Notes under the pieces: model-generated | What the model saw: only the letters and a program-made list of their open reading frames with translations | What the model was told of the DNA's origin: nothing | Database searches by the model: none | NCBI RefSeq assembly: GCF_013114835.1 | Contig: NZ_JAAVLW010000017.1 | Span: forward strand, 1-32,129 | Length of the DNA stretch: 32,129 nt | Reading direction: 5' to 3' | Source of the DNA: Bradyrhizobium archetypum | GTDB lineage: Bacteria; Pseudomonadota; Alphaproteobacteria; Rhizobiales; Xanthobacteraceae | In this document: one piece after another, positions 8,392-16,315 of the stretch | Layout of the letters: each line of letters opens with the position of its first letter | How positions within the stretch are numbered: the first letter of the stretch is position 1 | Program-made: the position numbers and the translations under genes

Positions 8392-11118
8392 GTGGTCTGC
8401 GACAAGGCGTTCGCCTACCTCAACGAGCAATCGCGAATGAATCTCCCCTTTTCTGGTGACAGCTCCTTCTTTTTGAATTTGTATGCCCGGTATCTGAAAG
8501 ATCCGCAGTCAGTACCCGCCGACTGGGTCATTCATTTCGAGTCCCTGAACGACAGCCGATTTCAGCCAGTCGAACAAGACGAGGCGGCGGCGACAGCTGC
8601 CCTCGTGGAAGCATTTCGCTCTTGCGGCCATAAGGAAGCCCAGCTGGATCCACTTCGTTTGGCACCGGCAGTTCGCGCTCCCGAAATTGCTCGGGCAAGC
8701 GGCCGCTTAGGCTCCACGCGGGTCAAACTGTTCGTTGCCGGTTGTTCCATGGAGGTAACGAAAGAACGGGCGGACGAGATTCTTCGTGAAGTCTATTGCG
8801 GCCACGTAGCGTTGGAAGCGGCTCATCTGGACGCTCCGAAGGATCGTGCGTGGATCTACGAGTTCTTTGAGAAGGAGGTTCTGACCGAGCCTGACGAGCG
8901 CATCCTGACCTCCGCGATGGAGGCTGTCCTGTTAGCGGACGAATTCGAGCGTTTCATCAAGACCAAATGGCCGACGAAGAAGCGCTTCGGCATTGAAGGT
9001 TCCGAATCTTCCGCGGTCATTCTGAAGGAAATCCTACGAGAAGCGGCGAAGGCTGGTCAGACAGAAGCTGTCGTCGGGGGCATGCACCGTGGCCGATTGG
9101 CAACGCTGGCAACCGTGTTCGGCAAGTCTTTGCCTGTCCTGATCTCGGAGATCACGGGACGGGACATCACCGCCGGAGATGAGCTCTTCACGGGCGACGT
9201 TCCATATCATAATGGTCTTGTTGCAACGGTGGACACGGGATGTGGCTGCGTTGAAGCGCGCGTGCTCCCGCACCCCTCGCACCTCATCGTGGTCGCGCCG
9301 GTGGCAACTGGGGCGGCGAGAGCGCGCCAGGAGTTGCACGCGCGTCAAAGGACTCCTGGAGGCGTCCTCCCTCTTCTGATGCACACGGATGCGGCCTTTG
9401 CTGGACAGGGCCTCGTGAGCGAACTCCTGCAAATGGATGGCTTGGCGGGTTACTCGCCGGGCGGGACCATCCATCTCGTCGTAAACAACCAGATCGGATT
9501 CACCACCTTACCTGGAGAAGGTCGCTCAACGCCATATCCAACGGATATCGGAAAAGCATATGGTGTTCCAATTCTGCATGTGAATGGGGATGATCCGATC
9601 GCCGCGGCGGCTGCAGCGCGGGTCGCCTACGCATGGCGGAGCTGCACAGGCCGAGATGTCATAATTGACCTCGTGTGCTATCGGCGAAACGGGCATAATG
9701 AGCTCGATGAGCCACGATTTACGCAGCCGATCGCCCGCGCTGCAATCGAAGAACATCCGAGCTTGAGGACGCTTTTTTCGGAGCACGTCCGAACTCGTTC
9801 GCGCGAAGCCTTCGAGGCCGCAGAGATTCGGCGGGCGGAGTTCGCCCAACGGCTCGCCGAGGCTTATGAGAGCTACGGCAAGCTGCGTTTGAATGACGTT
9901 CTGACCGAGACGATCGTATTCCCCGAGACGCCCAATGGCTCGACTTCGGAAACTGATCCGGAGACGGGCGTCGATTCCAATACGCTTTGCAGTCTGGGCC
10001 GGGCGATTACCGAGCTGCCAGACGATTTTGAGCCGGATCCGAAAGTTCGCGCTTTCCTGAGGTCCCGGTGGGCCAGCATAGAAGAAGGGATTGGACTTAA
10101 TATGGCGACGGCAGAAGCACTTGCCTTCGCGAGCCTGCTTGACGAAGGAGCGTCGGTTCGCCTGAGTGGGCAGGACTGCATCCGAGGAACCTTCACGCAG
10201 CGCCACCTGGCAATTCACGATCAGCGAGATGGCAGAACGTTCGTACCACTGGGCACGCTTGCTCGCGAGGGGGTCCGTTTTGACGCTGTCAACTCGCCGT
10301 TAACTGAGTACGGCGTGCTCGCATTCGAATTCGGGATGAGCCTTGCGGATTCCAACCGGCTCATAGTTTGGGAGGCCCAATTTGGCGATTTCCTGAATGG
10401 CGCGCAAATCGCGGTAGACCAATACATTGCAACTTCCGAGCCAAAGTGGAAGATGCGATCCTCGCTGGTCATTGCGCTTCCGCACGGATTAGAGGGGCAG
10501 GGGCCCGACCATTCGTCCGCGCGAATCGAAAGAATTCTTCAAAGCTGTGCCGGCGAAAACATCACGGTTGCGATCCCATCCACGCCCGCGAACCTTTTTC
10601 ATCTACTGCGTCGGCAACAGCGGAGCGCGCGGCGGACTCCCTTATTTCTTATCGCGCCAAAATCTCTCCTGCGCGAAAGAGCATGTCAATCGGCACTGTC
10701 GGAACTGGCTTCGGGTACACGGTTCCGAACGGTCCTAGTCACGGACACCTCGGACCGCTGCGCCCGGATCGTCTTTTGTGCCGGTAAGATCTTTTACCCT
10801 CTCAACGAAATGCGTTTGCGGGAATGCACTCCAGAAGTCACCTTGATCCGGATAGAGCAGCTTTACCCGTTTCCGAGCAAAGATGTCAGGGAAGCGCTCG
10901 AAAAGCATTCCGCGGCGGAATTGGTGTGGTGCCAGGAGGAGCCTGAGAACCAGGGCGCCTACTATTACGTCGACCGGATGATCAGAGAGATCGATATACG
11001 TCGCCCTCTGCGCTATATCGGGCGCCCGCCAATGGCCGCGGCAGCGGGTGGGTCGATTGATCGACATGAACGCGAGCAAGCCGAAATCGTTGCGGCGGCT
11101 ATAGGACGGTCTCGCTAA
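8392..11118 (+). CDS. sucA: 2-oxoglutarate dehydrogenase E1 paralogue (SucA-like)
   Basis: This 908-residue thiamine-diphosphate enzyme covers the whole E1o architecture. FFLNLYARYLKDPQSVPADW (26-45) is the N-terminal segment E1o uses to contact partners. Then come MHRGRLATL (231-239), HTDAAFAGQG (331-340) with VNNQIGFTT (364-372) for TPP/Mg binding, RLSGQDCIRGTFTQRH (590-605), FGDFLNGAQ (664-672), PHGLEGQGPDHSSAR (697-711) and the C-terminal WCQEEPENQGAYY. It is intact, but the substrate-side loop has changed: the usual NPSHLEAV is HPSHLIVV (294-301), GDVKYH is GDVPYH, and the loop between them is short. No E2 or E3 gene is present. The GTG start at 8392 has GGGAG 15 bases upstream; an ATG at 8437 is the alternative. 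It could be E1 for a remote complex or a stand-alone 2-oxoacid decarboxylase. Confidence 0.88.
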   Translation: MVCDKAFAYLNEQSRMNLPFSGDSSFFLNLYARYLKDPQSVPADWVIHFESLNDSRFQPVEQDEAAATAALVEAFRSCGHKEAQLDPLRLAPAVRAPEIARASGRLGSTRVKLFVAGCSMEVTKERADEILREVYCGHVALEAAHLDAPKDRAWIYEFFEKEVLTEPDERILTSAMEAVLLADEFERFIKTKWPTKKRFGIEGSESSAVILKEILREAAKAGQTEAVVGGMHRGRLATLATVFGKSLPVLISEITGRDITAGDELFTGDVPYHNGLVATVDTGCGCVEARVLPHPSHLIVVAPVATGAARARQELHARQRTPGGVLPLLMHTDAAFAGQGLVSELLQMDGLAGYSPGGTIHLVVNNQIGFTTLPGEGRSTPYPTDIGKAYGVPILHVNGDDPIAAAAAARVAYAWRSCTGRDVIIDLVCYRRNGHNELDEPRFTQPIARAAIEEHPSLRTLFSEHVRTRSREAFEAAEIRRAEFAQRLAEAYESYGKLRLNDVLTETIVFPETPNGSTSETDPETGVDSNTLCSLGRAITELPDDFEPDPKVRAFLRSRWASIEEGIGLNMATAEALAFASLLDEGASVRLSGQDCIRGTFTQRHLAIHDQRDGRTFVPLGTLAREGVRFDAVNSPLTEYGVLAFEFGMSLADSNRLIVWEAQFGDFLNGAQIAVDQYIATSEPKWKMRSSLVIALPHGLEGQGPDHSSARIERILQSCAGENITVAIPSTPANLFHLLRRQQRSARRTPLFLIAPKSLLRERACQSALSELASGTRFRTVLVTDTSDRCARIVFCAGKIFYPLNEMRLRECTPEVTLIRIEQLYPFPSKDVREALEKHSAAELVWCQEEPENQGAYYYVDRMIREIDIRRPLRYIGRPPMAAAAGGSIDRHEREQAEIVAAAIGRSR

Positions 11119-11165
11119 CACGCGATAGCCAAGCCCTTTTATCGAACCTTGAAGCAGAGAGGGCG

Positions 11166-11240
11166 ATGAACGAAATCAAGCAGCCTGACTCGATTCTCGA
11201 ACGTGCGCGCGGTCTTCTACGGATGTCGATCTCAGGCTGA
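11166..11240 (+). pseudogene. Truncated 5' end of an unidentified gene
   Basis: A 24-codon frame starting MNEIKQPDSILERARG follows an AGAGAGGG ribosome-binding-like sequence 47 bases after the E1 stop. It looks like the beginning of a third gene of the E1 transcription unit, cut off where the IS630 remnant starts. It is too short to assign. Confidence 0.35.
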
Positions 11241-11654
11241 GATGCCTTCCACGCCGTGGGTTCAGCGGCCGCGTCCGGCCGATCCTGCTCGCTGGCGTGC
11301 GATGTTTTTTAACGTGATGTTGCGGCGATCGAAGAACCGCCAGAACACGCTCGGCACGAAACGCTCGCCGTGGACTTTGAAGAGATGATCGGCGATCTCG
11401 GCCAGCTGCGTGTCAGGCGTAGCCTCGACCCGGGAGAGGATCTCTACAGCATGCCCTTCGATCCGAGCTGAACGCCAGTCGCCAGCCTGCGCTCCCGCCT
11501 CACAGGCGCCGGTGCTTCGCCACTCTCTGACCAGCTCGATTGCTGTCGACGGCGCCACGCTGAACCGGCCGGTGGCACCTCGACAGCTCATGCCCTCAAC
11601 TTCCACGGTGCTAACAATGCGAAGGCGAAGGTCCGGCGAGACGGGCTTAGCCAT
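11225..11654 (-). mobile_element. IS630-family transposase remnant
   Basis: The minus strand from 11654 reads MAKPVSPDLRLRIVSTVE, CRGATGRFSVAPSTAIELVR and LAEIADHLF, then FWRFFDRRNITLK. This is the helix-turn-helix N-terminus of IS630-type transposases. After about residue 125 the match shifts frame (AHASEQDRPD) and stops near 11225. The whole catalytic DDE domain is missing (about 130 of 340 residues remain). The 229 bp between it and the IclR stop (11655-11883) may include the decayed left end but has no gene I can support. Confidence 0.75.
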
Positions 11655-11883
11655 GGGGGCCGGCCCCATCACCAGCCCTCTGGGCGAATCACGATTTTCA
11701 CCGAAAGGGAGTCCCTTCCGATTCCGCCAGGTCGGAAAATGCTCTAGTCGAATGGTTGCGCCCTCGGCAGCTTCGCTCGCGCGGCGGCCTCGCTCAAGCA
11801 CGCTTGAGAGCCGGCTGGAGCTTATGGCCTTGCCGCGGTCGCGGGTCGGAAACTCGCTGCATTGAAGGAGGAGGTCAGCCATG

Positions 11884-12672
11884 TCACTGCCCGTCCGCAA
11901 CCAGCTGATCGCGAATATTAATAGCAGCCTTCTTGAGACTTGGAAGAATGGTTTGGAGTAACCGCCGCCTCTCACCCGCAAGGGTCAAAACCAAGCTACT
12001 TATAGCAGCCAGAACCTTTCCGTCCGTTGTCAATATGGGAACGGCGACTGCCCAAATCCGTGACTGATAGACCGCTTCCAGGTACTCTTCGTCGGCGAAC
12101 GCGTACCCCTCGCGACGGATTTGAGCAAGTCTTGCGGCGAGCTTCGAAGCCAAGCGAGGGTCACTATCCCAACGCCCTCCCGTTTCTTGAGCAAGGGAAA
12201 GCGCCATCTTGCGCTCTTCTTCGGGCATGAACGCCAGCGTGACGAGTCCCACGCCAGTGGTCATTAAGGGGATTCTCGCGCCCATCCGACTGGGCAACGA
12301 TAAACCAAGCGAAGCGCGATTGCTGTACACTATGACCATTGCATCGCGATCGAAGACAGCGAGATTCGACGGCCAGCCAATTTGAGCGTGCATCTGATCG
12401 ATGACGGGAGCTGAAATCTGAAGGAGATGTGATCTGGAGTCGAAACCTCGGCTCAGCGCCAGAGTTCGACCCGTCACCAGGTAGGTCGACTTTCCGGCCT
12501 GGCGATAGACGTAACCTTCTGCGACTAGCGTTTCGAGCACACGTACGACGGTCGGCTGTGGGAAGCTACACTTTGAAACGAGGTTCGCAATTGTAATCGG
12601 TCCGTGCTCGCTGATAGCTCGTAACACCGCAAGCCCACGCTGAATTGCTCGAACCGGCTCGTAAGATGGCAT
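11884..12672 (-). CDS. IclR-family transcriptional regulator
   Basis: This is a 262-residue protein. The N-terminal winged helix (VRAIQRGLAVLRAISEHGPI, then QPTVVRVLETLVAEGYV) is followed by the IclR effector domain with PVIDQMHAQIG, GARIPLMTTGVG and REGYAFADEEYLEAV. The start at 12672 is preferred over upstream codons because GGAG lies just before it and homology begins with PSYEPVRA. IclR proteins sense small carboxylates or aromatic acids and usually control nearby catabolic genes. Here the nearest intact targets are the E1, CoA transferase and acyl-CoA dehydrogenase genes, separated from it by IS630 debris. The effector is unknown. The gene shows no damage. Confidence 0.85.
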   Translation of the reverse strand: MPSYEPVRAIQRGLAVLRAISEHGPITIANLVSKCSFPQPTVVRVLETLVAEGYVYRQAGKSTYLVTGRTLALSRGFDSRSHLLQISAPVIDQMHAQIGWPSNLAVFDRDAMVIVYSNRASLGLSLPSRMGARIPLMTTGVGLVTLAFMPEEERKMALSLAQETGGRWDSDPRLASKLAARLAQIRREGYAFADEEYLEAVYQSRIWAVAVPILTTDGKVLAAISSLVLTLAGERRRLLQTILPSLKKAAINIRDQLVADGQ

Positions 12673-13469
12673 AGTTGTCTCCGCGAGCAGAATCACGCAC
12701 TTCTCCGCCTACCCGCCCGACATTGCGCTTTTCCAAGACCCTATCGCTAACAAGAGCCTGTCGAGTGATCAAGCCGAATACGACTGTTCACGGGCGCCTC
12801 GCTGCCGCTATAGGAGCTAAAACAGATAGGTTAACTGCAAGCACTTTTGGTAACATATCGGTTCAAACACGCTTCGATTTCGGTATTCGCCGGTGCCTCC
12901 CTGTCCCCTAATGCGCCAGCACTTTCTCCAAGCGTGACGATTTAACAAGCTCGCCAGCCGATCCACGTCATATTTGGCCCTGGGCCCTTCGGCAGCGGCT
13001 CTCACAAAGATCAGCGGCCAGTTTGCTTCGCGCTGCCGTTGAAATCTCAAACGCAATCGCCAAATCACGCAACAGGATCGTTGAGTGAGAGCCGTCCGTC
13101 GCGTTACCTGCGTCAAGGGCGGTCTATTTTGTCGAGATGAAGGGTCATTGTACCGATTGGGTTGCTATCATGCCTGGCCGGCGGGCGGAGTTCACGCCTC
13201 CAGATGCGATATATCCTGGCTCGACTGTCGCCGCGATTTCGAATTGCTGCCCTCGGAAGCGGTGAATGGACCGAGGCGAGATCTCTAGTTGTTCGTCAAA
13301 TCTTGGAGGGCTCCTTTTTTGAACGTCAATTCCTAGACTTTGCATCGTCTCCTCAGAGGAGCTTGGCGATACAACCATGAAACGTGATTGCGGATTCCGA
13401 TGATCTCGCCTGGTGTATCGATTTGATCTCGCCCAGGATTGAACGAACCCGCTACGCGGGAGTGGGGGC
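12673..13469. other. About 0.8 kb with no recognisable gene
   Basis: This region lies upstream of the IclR gene and ends at the left part of the IS91-type element. Open frames of 60-130 codons exist on both strands, but none shows a family motif or a persuasive start. It presumably contains the IclR promoter and decayed sequence that I cannot identify. Confidence 0.5.
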
Positions 13470-13545
13470 AAGCCTGCTGAACTGAGGTGTCCTGTCTGAG
13501 AGGATGTTGGTCTTCGCACCACCCCACTCAAGACAGGAGACCCAG

Positions 13546-14406
13546 ATGGCTACGATGAGCCCTCTTCGGGATCGTATGATCGAGGACATGACGGTCCGCA
13601 ATCTGTCGCCGTCGACTCAACAATCCTACATCTATGCGATCGCAAAGTTTAGCCGACATTTCGGCTACGCCCCGGACCGGCTGAGTTTCGAGCAGGTCCG
13701 CGCCTACCAACTGCATCTCATCGGCCAAAAGCGTTCGTGGTCCCACATCAATCAGGTGGCCTGCGCGCTGCGGTTTTTTTACGGCGTGACACTCGGGCAG
13801 ACGGAGGCATTCGAGCGGATCATCGGTGGCCAGAAGCCCGACAAGCTCCCGCTCGTGCTTAGTGCCGAAGAGATCGAGCGCTTCCTAGACGCGGTTACAG
13901 GGTTGCGCAACCGCGTCGTGCTGGCGACGGCTTATGCGGCTGGCTTACGGGTTAGTGAAGTCGTCCGCCTTAAGGTGAGCTCGATCGACAGCAAGCGAAT
14001 GTTGATCCACATCGAGAACCGCAAGGGCGGCAGGGATCGTTACGCGATGCTTTCCCCTCGGCTGCTGGATATTCTTCGTGCGTACTGGATGCGAGCCCGA
14101 CCGGGGCTGTGGCTATTTCCAGGCCAAGACCCAAGCGAACATGTCAGCGTCCGCGGCGTCCAGGCGGCTTGCCGCGCCGCCCGCCGCCGCGCTCGGATTG
14201 CCAAGCCGATTACTGTCCACACTCTTCGGCACTCGTTTGCGACCCATCTCCTGGAAAGCGGAATCGACATCCGAATCATTCAAGTTTTGCTCGGACATGC
14301 TGACCTCGGATCGACCGCGCGCTAGGCACAGGTTGCGACCAATCTGCTCGCCCGCACGACCAGTCCATTCGATGGGCTCTCCATCACGGTGATCCCTCCC
14401 GACTGA
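13546..14406 (+). pseudogene. Tyrosine recombinase with catalytic Tyr changed to stop
   Basis: This integrase-family protein would be 286 codons long if read through. The SAM-like N-terminal domain (SPSTQQSYIYAIAKFSRHFG) is followed by the catalytic domain, with ATAYAAGLRVSEVVRLKVSS (first Arg), HTLRHSFATHLLESG (the HxxR pair) and VLLGHADLGSTAR. The next codon, number 260, is TAG at 14323-14325. In the family this position is the nucleophilic tyrosine (GHA...T.RY). After the stop the frame continues with homologous sequence (AQVATNLLA, then FDGLSI) to a TGA at 14404-14406. AGGAGA lies 5 bases before the ATG. Ten bases separate it from the transposase gene. Confidence 0.88.
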
Positions 14407-14415
14407 GCCGCGCAT

Positions 14416-15595
14416 ATGCGCCCCGTGCTTGAGGTGGCGGATATCTTCCGCCGCCACGGCGCTCCGTTCCGTGCCGCGCAGGGCTCTCGGCTCTCATCCG
14501 ACCAGCGCCGTGTAATGGCGGCCATCGAGGCGTGCCGCACAGCGACGCTCGGCGGCCATATCGAGCGGTGCGACGACTGCGGCTTGGTTCGCGTCGCCTA
14601 CAACAGCTGTCGCGATCGGCACTGTCCAAAGTGCCAAGGCCTCGCGCGCGCCCAATGGCTCGCCGATCGCCAGGCCGATCTGCTGCCGGTGCCCTATTTC
14701 CATGTCGTCTTCGCCGTGCCGGCGCCAGTGGCCGTCATCGCGCTGCAGAACAAGGCGGTGGTCTACGACATCCTGCTCAAGACGGCAGCCGAGACGATCC
14801 GTCTCATCAGCGCCGATCAGAAGCATCTCGGTGCCGAGACCGGGATGATCGCCATTCTCCATACCTGGGGCCAGACCCTGACGCATCATCCGCATGCCCA
14901 TTGCCTCGTGCCGCGCGGCGGGATTGCCCCTGATGGAAGCTGGGTTGGCTGCCGCCCCGGCTTTTTTCCTTCCCGTTCGCGTCCTGTCACGATTGTATCG
15001 TCGGCTATTCCTGGAGCGCCTCCAGGCGGCGTTCAATGACACCAAGCTCCAGTTCTTCGGCCACCTCGCGCACCTCGTCGAACCGGCAGCACTCGTCCGC
15101 CGGCTCAACGCCCTCCGCAAGCTCGAATGGATTGTCTAAGCCAAGCGTCCCTTCGGCGGGCCAGAGCAGGTTCTCGCCTATCTCGGGCGCTACACCCATC
15201 GCGTTGCGATCGCCAACAGCCGGCTCCTTACCTGTGAGCACGGCGGTGTCCGCTTCCGGTGGAAGGATTATCGCGCCGGCAACAAATCCAAAGTGATGAC
15301 GCTCGACACTGAGGAGTTCATCCGTCGCTTTCTGCTGCACGTTTTGCCGAAGGGCTTCCGCCGCATCCGTCATTTTGGCTTCCTGGCCAACGCCTGCCGC
15401 GTCGCCAAACTCGCGCGCATCCGAGCGACGCTGGAGGCGCCAGAGTCGCCTCCACCTGCCGAACCTGTCGACTATCGCGAGCGCTACGCCACCCTCACTG
15501 GTCGCCGCCTCGATTTGTGCCCCGTCTGCGGAGGCCGCATGGTCGAGATTGGCCTTGCTCGCTCAGCACGGTCGTTAGACGACAGCATAGAGTAA
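14416..15595 (+). pseudogene. IS91-family transposase, frameshifted and with a nonsense codon
   Basis: The first frame gives an N-terminal zinc ribbon (CDDCGLVRVAYNSCRDRHCP) and the HUH nuclease motif THHPHAHCLVPRGG. At the T-run 14962-14967 the frame changes (GCRPGFF into LPVRVLSRLYRRLF). At 15137-15139 a TAA interrupts KLEWIV-AKRPFGGP, where a Tyr codon is expected. The third part carries YLGRYTHRVAIANSRLL, with the catalytic tyrosine region, and a C-terminal CPVCGGRM zinc motif. Rolling-circle transposition requires all of these parts in one chain, so this copy is inactive. Two mutations are enough to explain the damage; all domains remain in order. Confidence 0.9.
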
Positions 15596-15690
15596 ATGTC
15601 GGCAGCGCGAATTGTTGAGTTCTATACGAGTGAGCGGCGCGCGACCGCGCAAAGTAGGAAGTTGTGGGATGAAATACGCGCATCGGCGTG

Positions 15691-16167
15691 TCAACTTTCG
15701 GACGGAACCTCAACTGGAATAGCAAAGCCCGTCTTCACGCGATCCATTATGACCATAGTCTTGAACCCCTTAATGTCCGGGTTCTCATAGAAAAATCGGC
15801 GTGTGAACTGCTCATAGTCATCCATAGCACGCGCGGTAACGTAAAGGACAAAGTCAGCATCCCCCGTGACATAAAATCCATTTACGACTTCGGCTGACGA
15901 TTTGATGGCCTTCTTGAACCTATCAATTATATCTGCACGCTCACGTTCAAGGGTCACTAGCACAAGCATTTGAATAGCTCTTCCTACCGCCTTTGGCGAG
16001 ACGATCGAGACATCGGCCTCGATGATGCCTTCCGAACGAAGCCTCTTCAGCCGTCGTTGACACGCGGTAGCAGAAAGCCCCGCCAGGTCGCCGATCCGCT
16101 CGGAAGTTTGGCGGTTGTCCTTTTGCACGATCTCGAGGATGCGAGCGTCTGTTCGGTCGTAATGCAT
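15691..16167 (-). CDS. Lrp/AsnC-family regulator
   Basis: This is a 158-residue protein. The N-terminal HTH (DARILEIVQKDNRQTSERIG, LSATACQRRLKRLRSEGII) is followed by the RAM domain (AIQMLVLVTLERE, GFYVTGDADFVLYVTA, IKGFKTMVIMDRVK). I use the ATG at 16167 because it matches the family start and has GGAG upstream; a longer frame begins at 16248. It is divergent from the succinate-semialdehyde dehydrogenase and aminotransferase operon with a 148-bp spacer, the usual arrangement for a local amino-acid-responsive activator or repressor of those genes. The ligand is probably GABA, glutamate or a related amino acid (inference). Confidence 0.88.
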   Translation of the reverse strand: MHYDRTDARILEIVQKDNRQTSERIGDLAGLSATACQRRLKRLRSEGIIEADVSIVSPKAVGRAIQMLVLVTLERERADIIDRFKKAIKSSAEVVNGFYVTGDADFVLYVTARAMDDYEQFTRRFFYENPDIKGFKTMVIMDRVKTGFAIPVEVPSES

Positions 16168-16315
16168 GCCGGGGGCTCCAGGTGAATCTCGCCGGAAAAT
16201 GCCTATTGACGCAGAAAAACTTCCTGCAGGCAGAAAAATGTGACGCAAATAGCTCGCTGGGGCAAGTATCCTGACGCACAGACAATATCAAAGATGGCCG
16301 CGGTAAGACCTCTAA
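16168..16315. promoter_or_regulatory. Lrp-dehydrogenase divergent control region with TGACGCA repeats
   Basis: Three direct copies of TGACGCA start at 16207, 16241 and 16272. Two copies of GCAGAAAAA flank a CCTGCAG palindrome (16211-16239). Lrp-family proteins bind such phased arrays. A degenerate copy of this block near 28880-28975 keeps CTGCAGG, AAAATG, ACGCAAA and GTATCCTGA in the same order, which supports function for these segments. Which bases the regulator contacts is not shown. Confidence 0.55.

Larger units (their letters stand above)
13470..15600 (+). mobile_element. IS91-type element with tyrosine recombinase, inactive
   Basis: Two genes in tandem, a tyrosine recombinase (13546-14406) and a Y2/HUH transposase (14416-15595), form the composite layout seen in IS91-related elements of alphaproteobacteria. 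The leader holds an inverted repeat (CCTGTCTGAG near 13490 and CTCAAGACAGG near 13530). Exact termini are not visible by eye: IS91 elements lack conventional inverted-repeat ends and target duplications. Both genes carry disabling mutations, so the element could move only if helped in trans. Confidence 0.75.

Noticed and set aside
11262..11981. 239-codon minus-strand frame taken as one protein
   Set aside because: Only the part downstream of 11654 matches IS630 transposase; the upstream part overlaps the IclR gene's 3' end in another frame and looks non-coding.
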